From Alterirhizorhabdus solaris (GTDB lineage Bacteria > Pseudomonadota > Alphaproteobacteria > Sphingomonadales > Sphingomonadaceae), in contig NZ_VNIM01000005.1 in the NCBI RefSeq assembly GCF_007785815.1, positions 1-64,000 of the forward strand: DNA of 64,000 bases, written 5' to 3'. The translations under genes and the position numbers were made by a program. The first letter of the stretch is position 1. Each line of letters begins with the position of its first letter. Below the pieces are notes generated by a model. It worked only from the letters and a program-made list of their open reading frames with translations. It made no database searches and was not told the DNA's origin. Below are positions 56,223-64,000 of this stretch, in pieces.

Positions 56223-56297
56223 CCGCAGCTTGCCGTGGAACAGGCTCGGACCGACTCATCAGGGCCTGTTTAGTTCCGTCAATTGCGATAAGGAACG

Positions 56298-56663
56298 ATG
56301 ATGCAACGTGAGATCACCCATAGCTGCGGCCACATCGAGCGACACGCCATCTATAGCGAGTTCGCGGCCGACGGCGACCGACAGGCACGCCAGGTCGCGC
56401 GCCGCAAATGCACCCCCTGCTACAAGGCGGGCAAAGCGGCCAAGGCGGCAGCGGACCGGGCGCTCCTCGACGGAGTGGACCTTCCGACGCTCATCGGCAG
56501 CGAGAAACAGGTGAACTGGGCCGCAACGATTCGTACAGAGCGGCTGGCGGTCCTTCACCGCGCCAATCCGACGGCCCTGACCAGCTTCGTCGCGATCGTC
56601 GAAGCCAAGTGGTGGATCGACAATCGTACGGCGGACCTTCGGAAAATGAGTTTCCCCGCGTAA
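56298..56663 (+). CDS. Hypothetical protein with a possible zinc site
   Basis: A 121-residue protein (MMQREITHSCGHIERHAIYS...). SCGH near the start and RKCTPCYK form two Cys pairs that may bind zinc. The rest is helical, with a final WWIDNRTADLRKM segment. It lies 75 bases after the helicase gene and may belong to the same unit. No family is recognised. Confidence 0.6.
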   Translation: MMQREITHSCGHIERHAIYSEFAADGDRQARQVARRKCTPCYKAGKAAKAAADRALLDGVDLPTLIGSEKQVNWAATIRTERLAVLHRANPTALTSFVAIVEAKWWIDNRTADLRKMSFPA

Positions 56664-57077
56664 CATAACCGACGGCCGCTTCCCGGGGGCCGGCTAGAGG
56701 ATGTTCGGAATCATACGCTAAGCGCGATCGTCCCGATTGGGATCGTTGATCGGGAAAGGCCGGGCGCCCGCGATAACGGCCGGTGCGGACGAACGCCGGC
56801 CGCCACTCCGCTACTTGCGCCGCCCGCAGAACCTGTGCGGTTTCCGAAGGGATCATGCACCTGTAGCTGGTCGCCCCACGGCAACTGCTCAAGGGCCGCA
56901 TTGCCGATCCATCGCCGGGCGGGCTATCCGGTGACAATCAAAGCTCGGTGCCTTCACCATCTCCAAGCGGACGCCAGCGGCCGGCGGCACCTACCGTCAA
57001 CCGACCTGTCAGCATTGGTCCACGGGTGTCAACCAATCCCGCGTTCCGGAACGGAGTTGCTTGAGAGGACCGAAACC
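56664..57077. other. Intergenic stretch without a recognisable gene
   Basis: This interval of about 410 bases has GC-rich inverted blocks and several short frames with no domain. It probably holds the end of the helicase transcript and nothing else that I can name. It marks the border between plasmid backbone genes and the defence cargo. Confidence 0.45.
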
Positions 57078-57470
57078 TCAGAAGTATGGTTCTGAGCTGA
57101 GCCGCTGCGACACCCACCATATGTTGCCCGATGGATCGCGGACGCCGCCTTGTCGGTCGCCGTAAGGCATGTCGTCCACGTCCATTATTTTCTCGGCACC
57201 CGCCGAAACCGCCCGCACTACCGCTTCGTCGGCATCATCGACATAAAGATAGAGCGCAGCGCGGCTCGGCGGAAACGCTTCGGAGGCCTCGCTTACCATG
57301 ATCGTGGCAGTGTCGAAGCGGAGTTGGCAGTTGGCGATACGGCCGTCCGATGCCGTGCTTCGCCCGATCTCCTTGGCCTCAAACGCGGTTTCTAGGAATC
57401 GGACATACGCATCCGCTTCCGTCGCGAAGATATACGGCGTGACGACGGCAAACCCCGGTGGAACAACCAT
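57078..57470 (-). CDS. VOC-superfamily (glyoxalase/bleomycin-resistance-like) protein
   Basis: From ATG 57470, after GGGAGAG, the product is 130 residues. It starts VTPYIFATEADAYVRFLETAF and contains AALYLYVDDADEAVVRAVSAGA, YGDRQGGVRDPSGNIWWVSQR, quoted in parts; these are typical of VOC proteins related to PhnB-type proteins. Metal-binding residues are not all clear. Members include glyoxalases, dioxygenases and antibiotic-binding proteins, so the substrate is open. It stands alone. Confidence 0.8.
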   Translation of the reverse strand: MVVPPGFAVVTPYIFATEADAYVRFLETAFEAKEIGRSTASDGRIANCQLRFDTATIMVSEASEAFPPSRAALYLYVDDADEAVVRAVSAGAEKIMDVDDMPYGDRQGGVRDPSGNIWWVSQRLSSEPYF

Positions 57471-57962
57471 GGCGATCTCTCCCGTCTGATCGGCAGCACC
57501 ATACCATCGCCGCACATTGGTAGTCAGCCCTTCCCGCGAACGAACGGCGAGCGAGACGGGGAGGCGGTCTCGAAATCGATCGAATAACGGGAGTGCTTGG
57601 TTAGTCCCAGATGGCGTGATGTGGGACATTCCTGCCGACTGGCGCTGCGATTGGGAACGTCCGGTCATGCTGACACCGGTCATGCGTAGATTCGCTTACC
57701 CCGCAGTCGTTCAGGCAATGCAGTGGCGCAACATCATCGTCCAATATCAGAACACACCTTGGGGCAGCGCCATTCACATAGGATGCTCCTGATCCTTCCC
57801 CGTTTGTTATAGCGACAAAGTGAATTTGCACTAAAGCTGTCTTTAGGCTGGCGCATTATCTCTCGGACAGGCTAACCTTGTGCTAGCGCGCCGAGAAAGC
57901 ACAGACCGAGGCCACGATCACCGGCGCCGGAGCTTCAAACAGACGATCAGGGCACCGTTGTC
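57471..57962. other. Divergent promoter region between the VOC gene and the Thoeris locus
   Basis: About 490 bases with no supported gene. The part next to the defence genes (57800-57890) is less GC-rich (TTTGTTATAGCGACAAAG, TTTGCACTAAAGC) and is the most likely place for their promoter. I cannot pick unique -35/-10 boxes. Confidence 0.4.
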
Positions 57963-59429
57963 ATGGGAAAGAAGACAGAGCCGAAGCCGGACCGGGACAC
58001 CGAGGAGTTTCTCTCCAGTTTCCTCAAGGAACTGAACGAAAACAATGCGGCGGTCTTTGTCGGCGCCGGCTTGTCGAAGGCTGCCGGATACGTCGATTGG
58101 CCAGGTTTGCTGTCAGGGGTGGCGACGAGCCTCGGGCTAGACACGGCTCGGGAGACCGACCTCGTCAGGCTCGCCCAGTTCCACATCAACGCCAATGCGA
58201 CGAATCGCAATAAGCTCAGCCAGCTCCTCATCGACGAATTTTCCGATCTTATGGAGCCAACCGAAAATCACCGGATACTGGCCCGCCTTCCGATCAACAC
58301 GTTCTGGACGACGAACTACGATCGGCTGATCGAGACCGCTCTCGAGGCTGGCGGCAAGCGCGTCGACGCCAAATACACTAAGGAGCAGCTCGCCACGACG
58401 CGACGCGGCCGCGATGCGGTCGTCTACAAGATGCATGGCGACATCGAGCACCCCTCTCAGGCCATCCTGAGCCGGGACGACTATGAGAAGTATCACCAGA
58501 CCCATGGCCCCTTCACCACGGCCTTGTCGGGCGATCTGATCGAGAAGACTTTCCTGTTCCTCGGGTTCAGTTTCACCGACCCCAATCTCGACCTCATTAT
58601 GTCGCGGATCCGCACGACCTTCACGACCCACCAGCGGCAGCATTATTGCATCGCCAAGCGCCGGACGAAGGCCAAGCGCGAGAATGAAGCGGATTTCGAG
58701 TACGACCTGACGCGGCAGAACCTGATCACGCAGGATTTGATGCGCTTCAACATCAAGACGATTTTCGTCGACAACTTCGGTCAGATAACTAACCTGTTGA
58801 AGACACTGGAAGACCGCTACCGGCGCCGTACCGTGTTCATTTCGGGCAGTGCGGCCGACTACGGCGCCTGGGGTCAGTCCGGAACGGAAAACCTCGTCAG
58901 CAAGCTGGCGCGTGCGATCATCGACAGGGACCTGCGGATCACGAGCGGCTTCGGCCTCGGCATCGGCGGCGCTGTCGTCACGGGCGCCGTCCAGCAGATC
59001 TACTCGACGCGTCATCGCAGCGTCGACGAGCAATTGGTGCTGCGGCCTTTCCCGATCGGGATCACGGAAGTGGCCGAACGTAACAAGACCTTTTCCCGTT
59101 ACCGGGAGGAGCTCATCTCGCAGGCGGGGATTGCCATCTTCATCATGGGCAACAAGACGGTCGACGGGCAGTTCGTCACCGCTGACGGGATGCGTAGCGA
59201 GTTCGAGCTCGCCAAGAGCCGCGGGCTTCATCTCGTGCCGATTGGCGCATCGGGGTGGATGGCCAAGGAGCTCTGGGACGAGGTCACGAAAAACTTCGAC
59301 CGCTTCTATCCGGGCGCTCCTGCCAAGATCAAAGCCGCATTCATGAAGCTCGGCGAGCCCACGAACGACCCACAAACCATTCTCCCAGCAGTGCTGGACC
59401 TCATCACCATTCTGACCACAGGAGCCTAA
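57963..59429 (+). CDS. thsA: ThsA-like SIR2-SLOG NADase effector (Thoeris)
   Basis: A 488-residue protein with two domains. Residues about 10-280 are a SIR2 domain: FVGAGLSKAAG (Gly34-Ser38), TTNYDRLIE (Asn118, Asp120), KMHGDIEHP with the probable catalytic His158, and FLFLGFSFTDPNL. Residues about 288-485 are a SLOG domain: VFISGSAADYG, ITSGFGLGIGGAVVTGA and later GIAIFIMGN. This SIR2-SLOG order is that of Thoeris ThsA, where a cyclic ADP-ribose signal binds SLOG and switches on NAD+ destruction, which stops phage growth by killing or arresting the cell. The downstream TIR gene starts 2 bases after its stop. Confidence 0.9.
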   Translation: MGKKTEPKPDRDTEEFLSSFLKELNENNAAVFVGAGLSKAAGYVDWPGLLSGVATSLGLDTARETDLVRLAQFHINANATNRNKLSQLLIDEFSDLMEPTENHRILARLPINTFWTTNYDRLIETALEAGGKRVDAKYTKEQLATTRRGRDAVVYKMHGDIEHPSQAILSRDDYEKYHQTHGPFTTALSGDLIEKTFLFLGFSFTDPNLDLIMSRIRTTFTTHQRQHYCIAKRRTKAKRENEADFEYDLTRQNLITQDLMRFNIKTIFVDNFGQITNLLKTLEDRYRRRTVFISGSAADYGAWGQSGTENLVSKLARAIIDRDLRITSGFGLGIGGAVVTGAVQQIYSTRHRSVDEQLVLRPFPIGITEVAERNKTFSRYREELISQAGIAIFIMGNKTVDGQFVTADGMRSEFELAKSRGLHLVPIGASGWMAKELWDEVTKNFDRFYPGAPAKIKAAFMKLGEPTNDPQTILPAVLDLITILTTGA

Positions 59430-59431
59430 GC

Positions 59432-59920
59432 GTGGCGCGTCATACCTTCTTCAGCTTCCACCATCAGCGGGACGCCTGGCGCGCGGGTCAGGTGCGCAAC
59501 AGCTGGGTGACCCAGGACAGGATCGACTCCGGCTTCTGGGACGCCGCCGCGTGGGAGGAGGTCAAGAGAAGGGACAAGGCCACGATCCATAAGTGGATCG
59601 ATGAGCAGATGAAAGGCACGTCGGTCACGGTCGTCCTGATCGGCGCGGAGACGTCGACGCGCGAGCACGTCGGTTACGAGATCAGCCAGAGCCATACGCT
59701 CGGAAAGGGAATGCTCGGCGTCAACATCCACAATATCAAAAACGAGGATGGCCTCACCGACAAGAAGGGCGCCAACCCCTTCAGCAACTGGAGCATAACC
59801 CAGAACGGTCAGAAGGTGTCGCTCGCGACGCTCTATCCGACCTACGACTGGGTCTCGGACAACGGCCGAGCGAACATGGGCGCCTGGATCGAGGCCGCCG
59901 CCAAGAAGGCCGGCCGCTAG
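59432..59920 (+). CDS. thsB: ThsB-like TIR protein (Thoeris signal synthase)
   Basis: A 162-residue protein starting at GTG 59432, 6 bases after GGAG; the frame is open further upstream but overlaps thsA there. It resembles the TIR-like DUF1863 fold of ThsB: HTFFSFHHQRDAWRAGQVRNSW at the start (region), TSVTVVLIGAETSTREHVGYEI with the probable catalytic Glu83, and GVNIHNIKNEDG. ThsB proteins sense phage infection and convert NAD+ to a cyclic ADP-ribose isomer. No damage is visible. It is coupled to thsA and followed 143 bases later by a second TIR protein. Confidence 0.9.
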   Translation: MARHTFFSFHHQRDAWRAGQVRNSWVTQDRIDSGFWDAAAWEEVKRRDKATIHKWIDEQMKGTSVTVVLIGAETSTREHVGYEISQSHTLGKGMLGVNIHNIKNEDGLTDKKGANPFSNWSITQNGQKVSLATLYPTYDWVSDNGRANMGAWIEAAAKKAGR

Positions 59921-59939
59921 GCCTGGACCTCCCGCTGGC

Positions 59940-59959
59940 CGCGAGCTCCGCGTCTTTTT
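59940..59959 (+). terminator. Weak terminator-like hairpin after thsB
   Basis: CGCG-AGCTC-CGCG followed by TCTTTTT at 59953-59959 has a short 4-bp GC stem and a T-tract. It is weak, so it may only lower the transcription of the third gene rather than end the transcript. Confidence 0.3.
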
Positions 59960-60063
59960 ACCGTTCGACGATCGGGGATCACCACGCTCGAATCGGCACC
60001 CTGCCTTAAGACGAAGCCGCCACGCCATCTGCAAGACCTTCAATCAAAGGAATTCGAGGAATC

Positions 60064-61518
60064 ATGGCCGACATTTTCCTGAGCTACCGCCGTGCCGACC
60101 GCAGCATCGCAGTCGATGAGCTCGCGCGCATTTTCGAGCGCGCAGGCTATTCGGTCTGGTATGCGCCCAAGGCGGATGTCTCCGACGAACTGGCCTCGCT
60201 CATGGATGAGGTCAGAGCGGCACGGTGCGTCGTGGGCCTCTGGTCCCGCACCGCCGGCCAATCGCCCTATGTGCTCGAGGAATTCGAGGCGGCGCATGCA
60301 GCGCGCAAGCTCTTGGCCGTCGAGACCGACGAGGCAAAGCTGCCCGCGCAGTTCCTCGACCGGATCGCGGGCAGACTCACCAATGTTTCGGCCATGACGC
60401 ATGGGCCCGAATTGCCGCAGCTCCTACGAGGCATAGTCAAGATTATCGGCTTGCCGCCACGATACAAGGACGTCGAGGACCTGATCGCTAATACGCTCGA
60501 CAACGATTTCGGGTTCTACAAGATCGGCAACATCACCATTCCCGCGAGGCCCATCCTCGGGATACCCAAGCAGCCTTTTGCGCCTCGGGACGTCGCGATC
60601 ACGTTCGACGACGTCAATCATTGGGATAGAGAGACCTATCCCAAGATCCTCAATAAGCAGTTCCAACACCTGTTCGACACGGCGCTGTCCGACCATCACT
60701 TGAAAGCGGGCGGCCTAACCGACAACTCCTTGGCGCGCCTTGATTCCTGGGATCAGGCGCCTGAGGGGCAAGAGGACGAGCGCGGGCTCGTGACCTTCAA
60801 CTTCTCAAAGACCAGCTACTTTCGGATCTGGGCCACGAACAGCGCGATCGACGTTCCCTTCGCCGACGAGAACGGGCGAGAGACGACCATTCGGAACTCG
60901 TTTTGCTATCAGCCCTATGGCGACCTGTCGAAGTCGGTTCTCGCGAACAACCCGGGGGTAGAAGTCGTGATTATCTCCGACACGCCCCAACAGACACCCC
61001 AGCGACAGGTCCTCATTCGCCGCCGCAGCGAGAAGGCCGCCGGCTATAAGGGCTGGTACCAGGTGTCCGCATCAGGCCACCTGTCGCTCGCGCATGGCGA
61101 CGAAGAGGGACGCCCGTCACCCTTCGTCACGGCCATCCACGAGGCGAAGCAGGAAGTAGCGGACAGTCTCGAGCTCGATCCGGACGACTACAAGATGGTC
61201 GGCCTTTTGTTGAAAGCACAGGATCTCCATCCCTCGTTTCACGGCTATATCGTCACCGACCGGGCCGCGGACGAGCTCAAGGTCGAGTTCTGCCGCGACG
61301 ACTGGGAAGGCCTCAAGTCCGCAATCGCCTTCGATCCCGATACGGTCTTCACGCACATCGCCGAGAACAAATGGTATCCGCTGAGCGCCATGGCGATGAT
61401 CGCAGCGCTCCAGGCATTTTATCCGCCGAGCGAGGTTCGCGAGGCCGCACTCCGCGTGAAGGTCAAGCGCGCCCAGGACTTCTACCTCGTGCACAACGCC
61501 GGAACTGACCCCAATTAG
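60064..61518 (+). CDS. TIR domain protein with C-terminal Nudix-like domain
   Basis: A 484-residue protein with GAGGAA just before ATG 60064. Residues 1-120 are a TIR-like domain: DIFLSYRRADR, AGYSVWYAPKADVSDEL, CVVGLWSR and SPYVLEEFEAAHAARK with Glu73 at the usual catalytic place. Residues about 130-300 form a domain I do not recognise. Residues about 300-470 look like a Nudix hydrolase: strands (VVIISDTPQ, RQVLIRRR, GWYQVSASGHL), then a helix AIHEAKQEVADSL that aligns with the Nudix box REUXEEXGU. Gly345, Glu360 and Glu364 keep the spacing, but Gln363 and Pro351 replace two usual Glu. Nudix enzymes often cut ADP-ribose compounds, so it may act on the Thoeris signal. It could also be a second TIR sensor or effector. 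Confidence 0.75.
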   Translation: MADIFLSYRRADRSIAVDELARIFERAGYSVWYAPKADVSDELASLMDEVRAARCVVGLWSRTAGQSPYVLEEFEAAHAARKLLAVETDEAKLPAQFLDRIAGRLTNVSAMTHGPELPQLLRGIVKIIGLPPRYKDVEDLIANTLDNDFGFYKIGNITIPARPILGIPKQPFAPRDVAITFDDVNHWDRETYPKILNKQFQHLFDTALSDHHLKAGGLTDNSLARLDSWDQAPEGQEDERGLVTFNFSKTSYFRIWATNSAIDVPFADENGRETTIRNSFCYQPYGDLSKSVLANNPGVEVVIISDTPQQTPQRQVLIRRRSEKAAGYKGWYQVSASGHLSLAHGDEEGRPSPFVTAIHEAKQEVADSLELDPDDYKMVGLLLKAQDLHPSFHGYIVTDRAADELKVEFCRDDWEGLKSAIAFDPDTVFTHIAENKWYPLSAMAMIAALQAFYPPSEVREAALRVKVKRAQDFYLVHNAGTDPN

Positions 61519-61899
61519 GACATCAGCAGCCGCCTGACGTGATGTGTTGGACGACCTCCGCACCAGCTTAGCCGTGTAATTAACTGGTCGTTGGGAATCG
61601 CGACTTAGTCCCACAGCCAGAGGATGTCCCTAGCCCTCTAACTTGGTGAACGAAGGACCGCTTTCAGGTTGCAGACAGGGGCCGTCGAACGGCGGATTTG
61701 TCGGCAGTTCCCGCCGGGCGGCGGCCTGAAGCAGCCCGAATGACTGCTCCTGTCAGACTGCGATGTTCGTGCAGCCAGAAGCGAACGTTTCAATCTGGTC
61801 GCGAGCAGCGAGCCGCCGCATCCGAATCGTCGGCCTTGATGATCGTCGTCGCGCCGGGCGCAATCTCATGTTGGCCAATTCGGCCACAGGAGAGATACC
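61519..61899. other. Intergenic stretch between the defence locus and the integrase
   Basis: No coding frame is convincing. The segment includes GGAGAGATACC just before the integrase start, a plausible ribosome binding site. I see no tRNA gene or clear attachment repeat. Confidence 0.4.
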
Positions 61900-62531
61900 A
61901 TGGAAGATTCGAAGGCTGAGCCGGCTGCCATCCTCCGGCGGGCATGGAATGCGGGGAAGATGGTCGGCGCAAAGCGAGCATTGAAACCAAAGCAAATATG
62001 GGAGATTCGATTTTACCTCAACCAGCACCGACGGCTGCGCGATCGGGCGCTTTTCGATCTCGCGATCGATAGCAAGCTTCGCGGCTGCGATGTCGTGAGT
62101 GTGAAGATCGGCGATCTGGTCAGCGGCGGACAGGTTCGACCACGCGCGTCGGTGGTGCAGCAAAAAACAGGGCGCCCCGTTCAATTTGAGCTCCTTCCTG
62201 ACGCCAGGGGCAGCCTTTTGGCTGGCTTGAGCGCCGTGGCGGTACCCTTGCCGATTACGTTTTCCCGAGCCGCGTTGATCATTCCGACCACCTCAGCACT
62301 CGACAGTATGCTCGGCTCGTCGATGAGTGGGTATCGGGGATCGGCCTACAGCGCGAGGAGTACGGCACTCATTCCCTCAGACGAACAAAGGCCTCGATCA
62401 TCTACAAAGCGACCGGGACTTTGCGGGCCGTTCAGATCCTGCTCGGACACAGCAAGATCGAGAACGCCGTTCGGTATCTCGGCGTCGACATCGAGGATGC
62501 GCTCGCCCTAGCGGAGGGCACAGAGATTTGA
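61900..62531 (+). pseudogene. Tyrosine recombinase (integrase), frameshifted
   Basis: The first frame from ATG 61900 gives ALKPKQIWEIRFYLNQHRRLRD (region), LFDLAIDSKLRGCDV with the first catalytic Arg, and FELLPDARGSLLA. Near 62223 one base, probably T in a GCTTGG context, is missing. The next frame continues LERRGGTLADYVFPSR, GTHSLRRTKASIIY (His and second Arg), ILLGHSKIENAVRYLG (His and nucleophile Tyr) and ends at TGA 62529-62531. All catalytic residues exist but in two frames, so the enzyme is probably dead unless the base is a sequencing error. The short form, about 210 residues, is typical of small sphingomonad-type integrases. Confidence 0.85.
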
Positions 62532-62711
62532 CCCCTTCGGCTCTTGGCCACCGGCTAGGAGCCGATCTGCCTGGTCCTGAGACCCGGGCCAGTCTGGACC
62601 CGACGCCGCCGCCTGGCTACAATCTGCGAATCGCTGGAACAGCAAATCGCGTGATCGCCATCTGGGGACTTTGCCGCCGTTCGCCATTGAAATGCCGAAT
62701 GGCAGCTCTTC

Positions 62712-64000
62712 TCAAAAGCCGACGACTCCCCTCTCGATGAGCCAGCCGCAGATCCGGTCGGCTTGAGTTCCCGCTTGCCCGCGCACGAGTGCCTCCAGCA
62801 GGTCCCCGACCGTTTCGCTATCCACGATCGCTGGTACGATCATGTCGATCGGAATGCCGCCGAGGAAGGCCACAGGCTCCGCCTCGGTCCCGGCCAAGAC
62901 CGCCAGGCGCGGCTCGACGAAATCACCGCACAGACAGGGGACCTCTACGACGCGGCTTCGGTCCAGATGGATGGGCGTCGATGCGACTGGCTTGGGACCG
63001 CTCATGGGATGCGCCTCGACCCGCGCTACCGCCGCGCCGCCCGCACACCGCGACCGCCAGAACGGCTTCTCGGCGTGGACGCTCCGGCCGTAGATCTCTG
63101 TGGTCGCGACGGCATGCGTCCAGGCCGATCGCTCCAACCTCTCCTCATAGTATTTCCGCGCAACGGCTTGGGAGCCGGGCCGGCGAAGGATGGTGTTGAC
63201 CACGACGGACGCACTACGGGCCGACTGGATGCAGTGCTGGACGCCCAACGAGGCTAGCGGGTCGAAGCTCTGCGCCGCCTCTCCGACCTTGATATAGTCC
63301 GGGCCCACTGCCTCCTCGTCGAGCCAGGCACTGGCGTCGCACGCGGTTACCTGGCCGCAGGATAGGACGGTTCCGAATGAAGGCAGGAGATCCGTGTCGG
63401 CCAGCCCGTCGAGATAAATCTGGCGCAGATCCCCTCGGCTCCGTGGCAAGGCATGGCGATCGGTGAACAGCGTAGCGTTGAAGCCCAGATCCGCGACCGG
63501 TGCGCCCCAAGCCCAAACGCCCTCGCCGGCCGCGACGCGGGGTCGATCCGGGAGACCCGCGCCGCTCCAATAGGCATAGAGCGCGATTGTCCGCGGTCCC
63601 TGCCAACGGCGCAATTTCGGCAACAGGCCCCGCCGACCAGCCGCATCGACCAAGAAGTTGGCCCCACGAACCTGGCCATCCGCGAGCATAACGCTCCAAC
63701 CTCCTTCTGACCGACGGATGGCGGTGGTGGCGCGCCGTCCGAGATCGACGACGACACCCGCCTCCCGGCAGATCTCCCCCAGTGCCGCATCGAAGCGGCC
63801 CCGGTCTAACGTCGCCGCGCCCGGCGGTGCGTCCCTCGTGATCCAGCTTTCCGATGCCCAGCGCTCGTCGCACCGCGAAAACCGACGCCAGCCTGCACGA
63901 TAAAGCACTCCTTCGAGGCCTAAGTCGTGGAGCTGGCGGAGAACGGCCACGCTGATCGCCTCTCCTACATGGGGTCTGGCGCCAGCATGCTCCTCGATCA
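62712..64000 (-). CDS. FAD-dependent oxidoreductase of the halogenase/LodB type (5' end outside window)
   Basis: At least 429 residues; the frame stays open to the window edge, so the N-terminal FAD-binding GxGxxG motif is not visible. The first visible residues (EEHAGARPHVGEAISVAVLRQLHDLGL, given as a region) match the segment after that motif in flavin-dependent halogenase-like enzymes. Later come LVDAAGRRGLLPKLRRWQG, GVWAWGAP and GEAAQSFDPLASLGVQHCIQ, the second FAD motif. The Trp-x-Trp-x-Ile signature of true tryptophan halogenases is absent, so an oxidase-maturation or hydroxylase role (LodB-like) is more likely. Substrate unknown. Confidence 0.75.
   Translation of the reverse strand, partial: IEEHAGARPHVGEAISVAVLRQLHDLGLEGVLYRAGWRRFSRCDERWASESWITRDAPPGAATLDRGRFDAALGEICREAGVVVDLGRRATTAIRRSEGGWSVMLADGQVRGANFLVDAAGRRGLLPKLRRWQGPRTIALYAYWSGAGLPDRPRVAAGEGVWAWGAPVADLGFNATLFTDRHALPRSRGDLRQIYLDGLADTDLLPSFGTVLSCGQVTACDASAWLDEEAVGPDYIKVGEAAQSFDPLASLGVQHCIQSARSASVVVNTILRRPGSQAVARKYYEERLERSAWTHAVATTEIYGRSVHAEKPFWRSRCAGGAAVARVEAHPMSGPKPVASTPIHLDRSRVVEVPCLCGDFVEPRLAVLAGTEAEPVAFLGGIPIDMIVPAIVDSETVGDLLEALVRGQAGTQADRICGWLIERGVVGF

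Noticed and set aside
57963-59429. SIR2 protein considered as a stand-alone DSR or other SIR2 defence gene
   Set aside because: The C-terminal SLOG domain and the adjacent ThsB-like TIR gene fit Thoeris much better.
61519-62711. tRNA or attachment site near the integrase
   Set aside because: I looked for a tRNA 3' end or direct repeats and found none that I can support by eye.

Overview
The window looks like high-GC accessory DNA from a sphingomonad-type alphaproteobacterium, most likely a large conjugative plasmid or an integrated relative of one. The main evidence is a LexA box of the alphaproteobacterial GAAC-N7-GAAC form in front of imuA-imuB-dnaE2, a complete-looking F-type mating-pair-formation operon, two plasmid replication initiators (a RepA flanked by iterons and a RepC with a probable counter-transcript RNA), and a strawberry-notch helicase/methylase module. 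I see no rRNA, tRNA or CRISPR array. The genus call is an inference from gene content.

Layout. 1-0.6 kb: tail of an IS5-type transposase and a GNAT acetyltransferase pseudogene. 0.9-9.1 kb, plus strand: a signalling block (TPR histidine kinase, receiver protein, GGDEF protein, EAL protein) followed by a secreted subtilase autotransporter with 14-residue repeats. 9.2-13.0 kb: a scrapyard with an IS3 fragment, two copies of a short repeat, a frameshifted HNH gene, a PrlF/YhaV toxin-antitoxin pair and a frameshifted serine resolvase. 13.1-16.2 kb, minus strand: a phytase-like esterase, an SRAP (YedK/HMCES) protein, HU and an intact HNH nuclease. 16.3-22.1 kb: the SOS mutasome imuA-imuB-dnaE2. 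22.1-24.0 kb: small genes. 24.0-43.4 kb, minus strand: the tra operon in the order traA-L-E-K-B-dsbC-V-C-orf-trbI-signal peptidase-W-orf-U-trbC-N-wHTH-F-H-G. 43.8-48.0 kb: replication region. 48.1-56.7 kb: lytic transglycosylase, a hypothetical protein, a Toprim/primase-like protein and the giant helicase/methylase. 57.1 kb: a VOC protein. 58.0-61.5 kb: a Thoeris-type defence locus. 61.9-62.5 kb: a frameshifted tyrosine integrase. 62.7 kb to the end: a flavoprotein cut by the window edge.

The most unusual system is at 57963-61518. A SIR2-SLOG protein (ThsA-like) and a TIR-like protein (ThsB-like) lie two bases apart, followed in the same direction by a third protein with an N-terminal TIR-like domain and a C-terminal domain that looks like a partly degenerate Nudix hydrolase. 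Thoeris TIR proteins make a cyclic ADP-ribose signal that switches on the NADase of ThsA. A TIR-Nudix protein beside them could be a second signal maker, a signal-degrading brake, or another effector. I know of no description of this three-gene arrangement.

The transfer genes cover pilin, pilus assembly, core complex and mating-pair stabilisation. No relaxase, coupling protein or oriT is visible, so DNA processing must be encoded outside the window or be missing. Likewise the replication region has initiators but no parA/parB.
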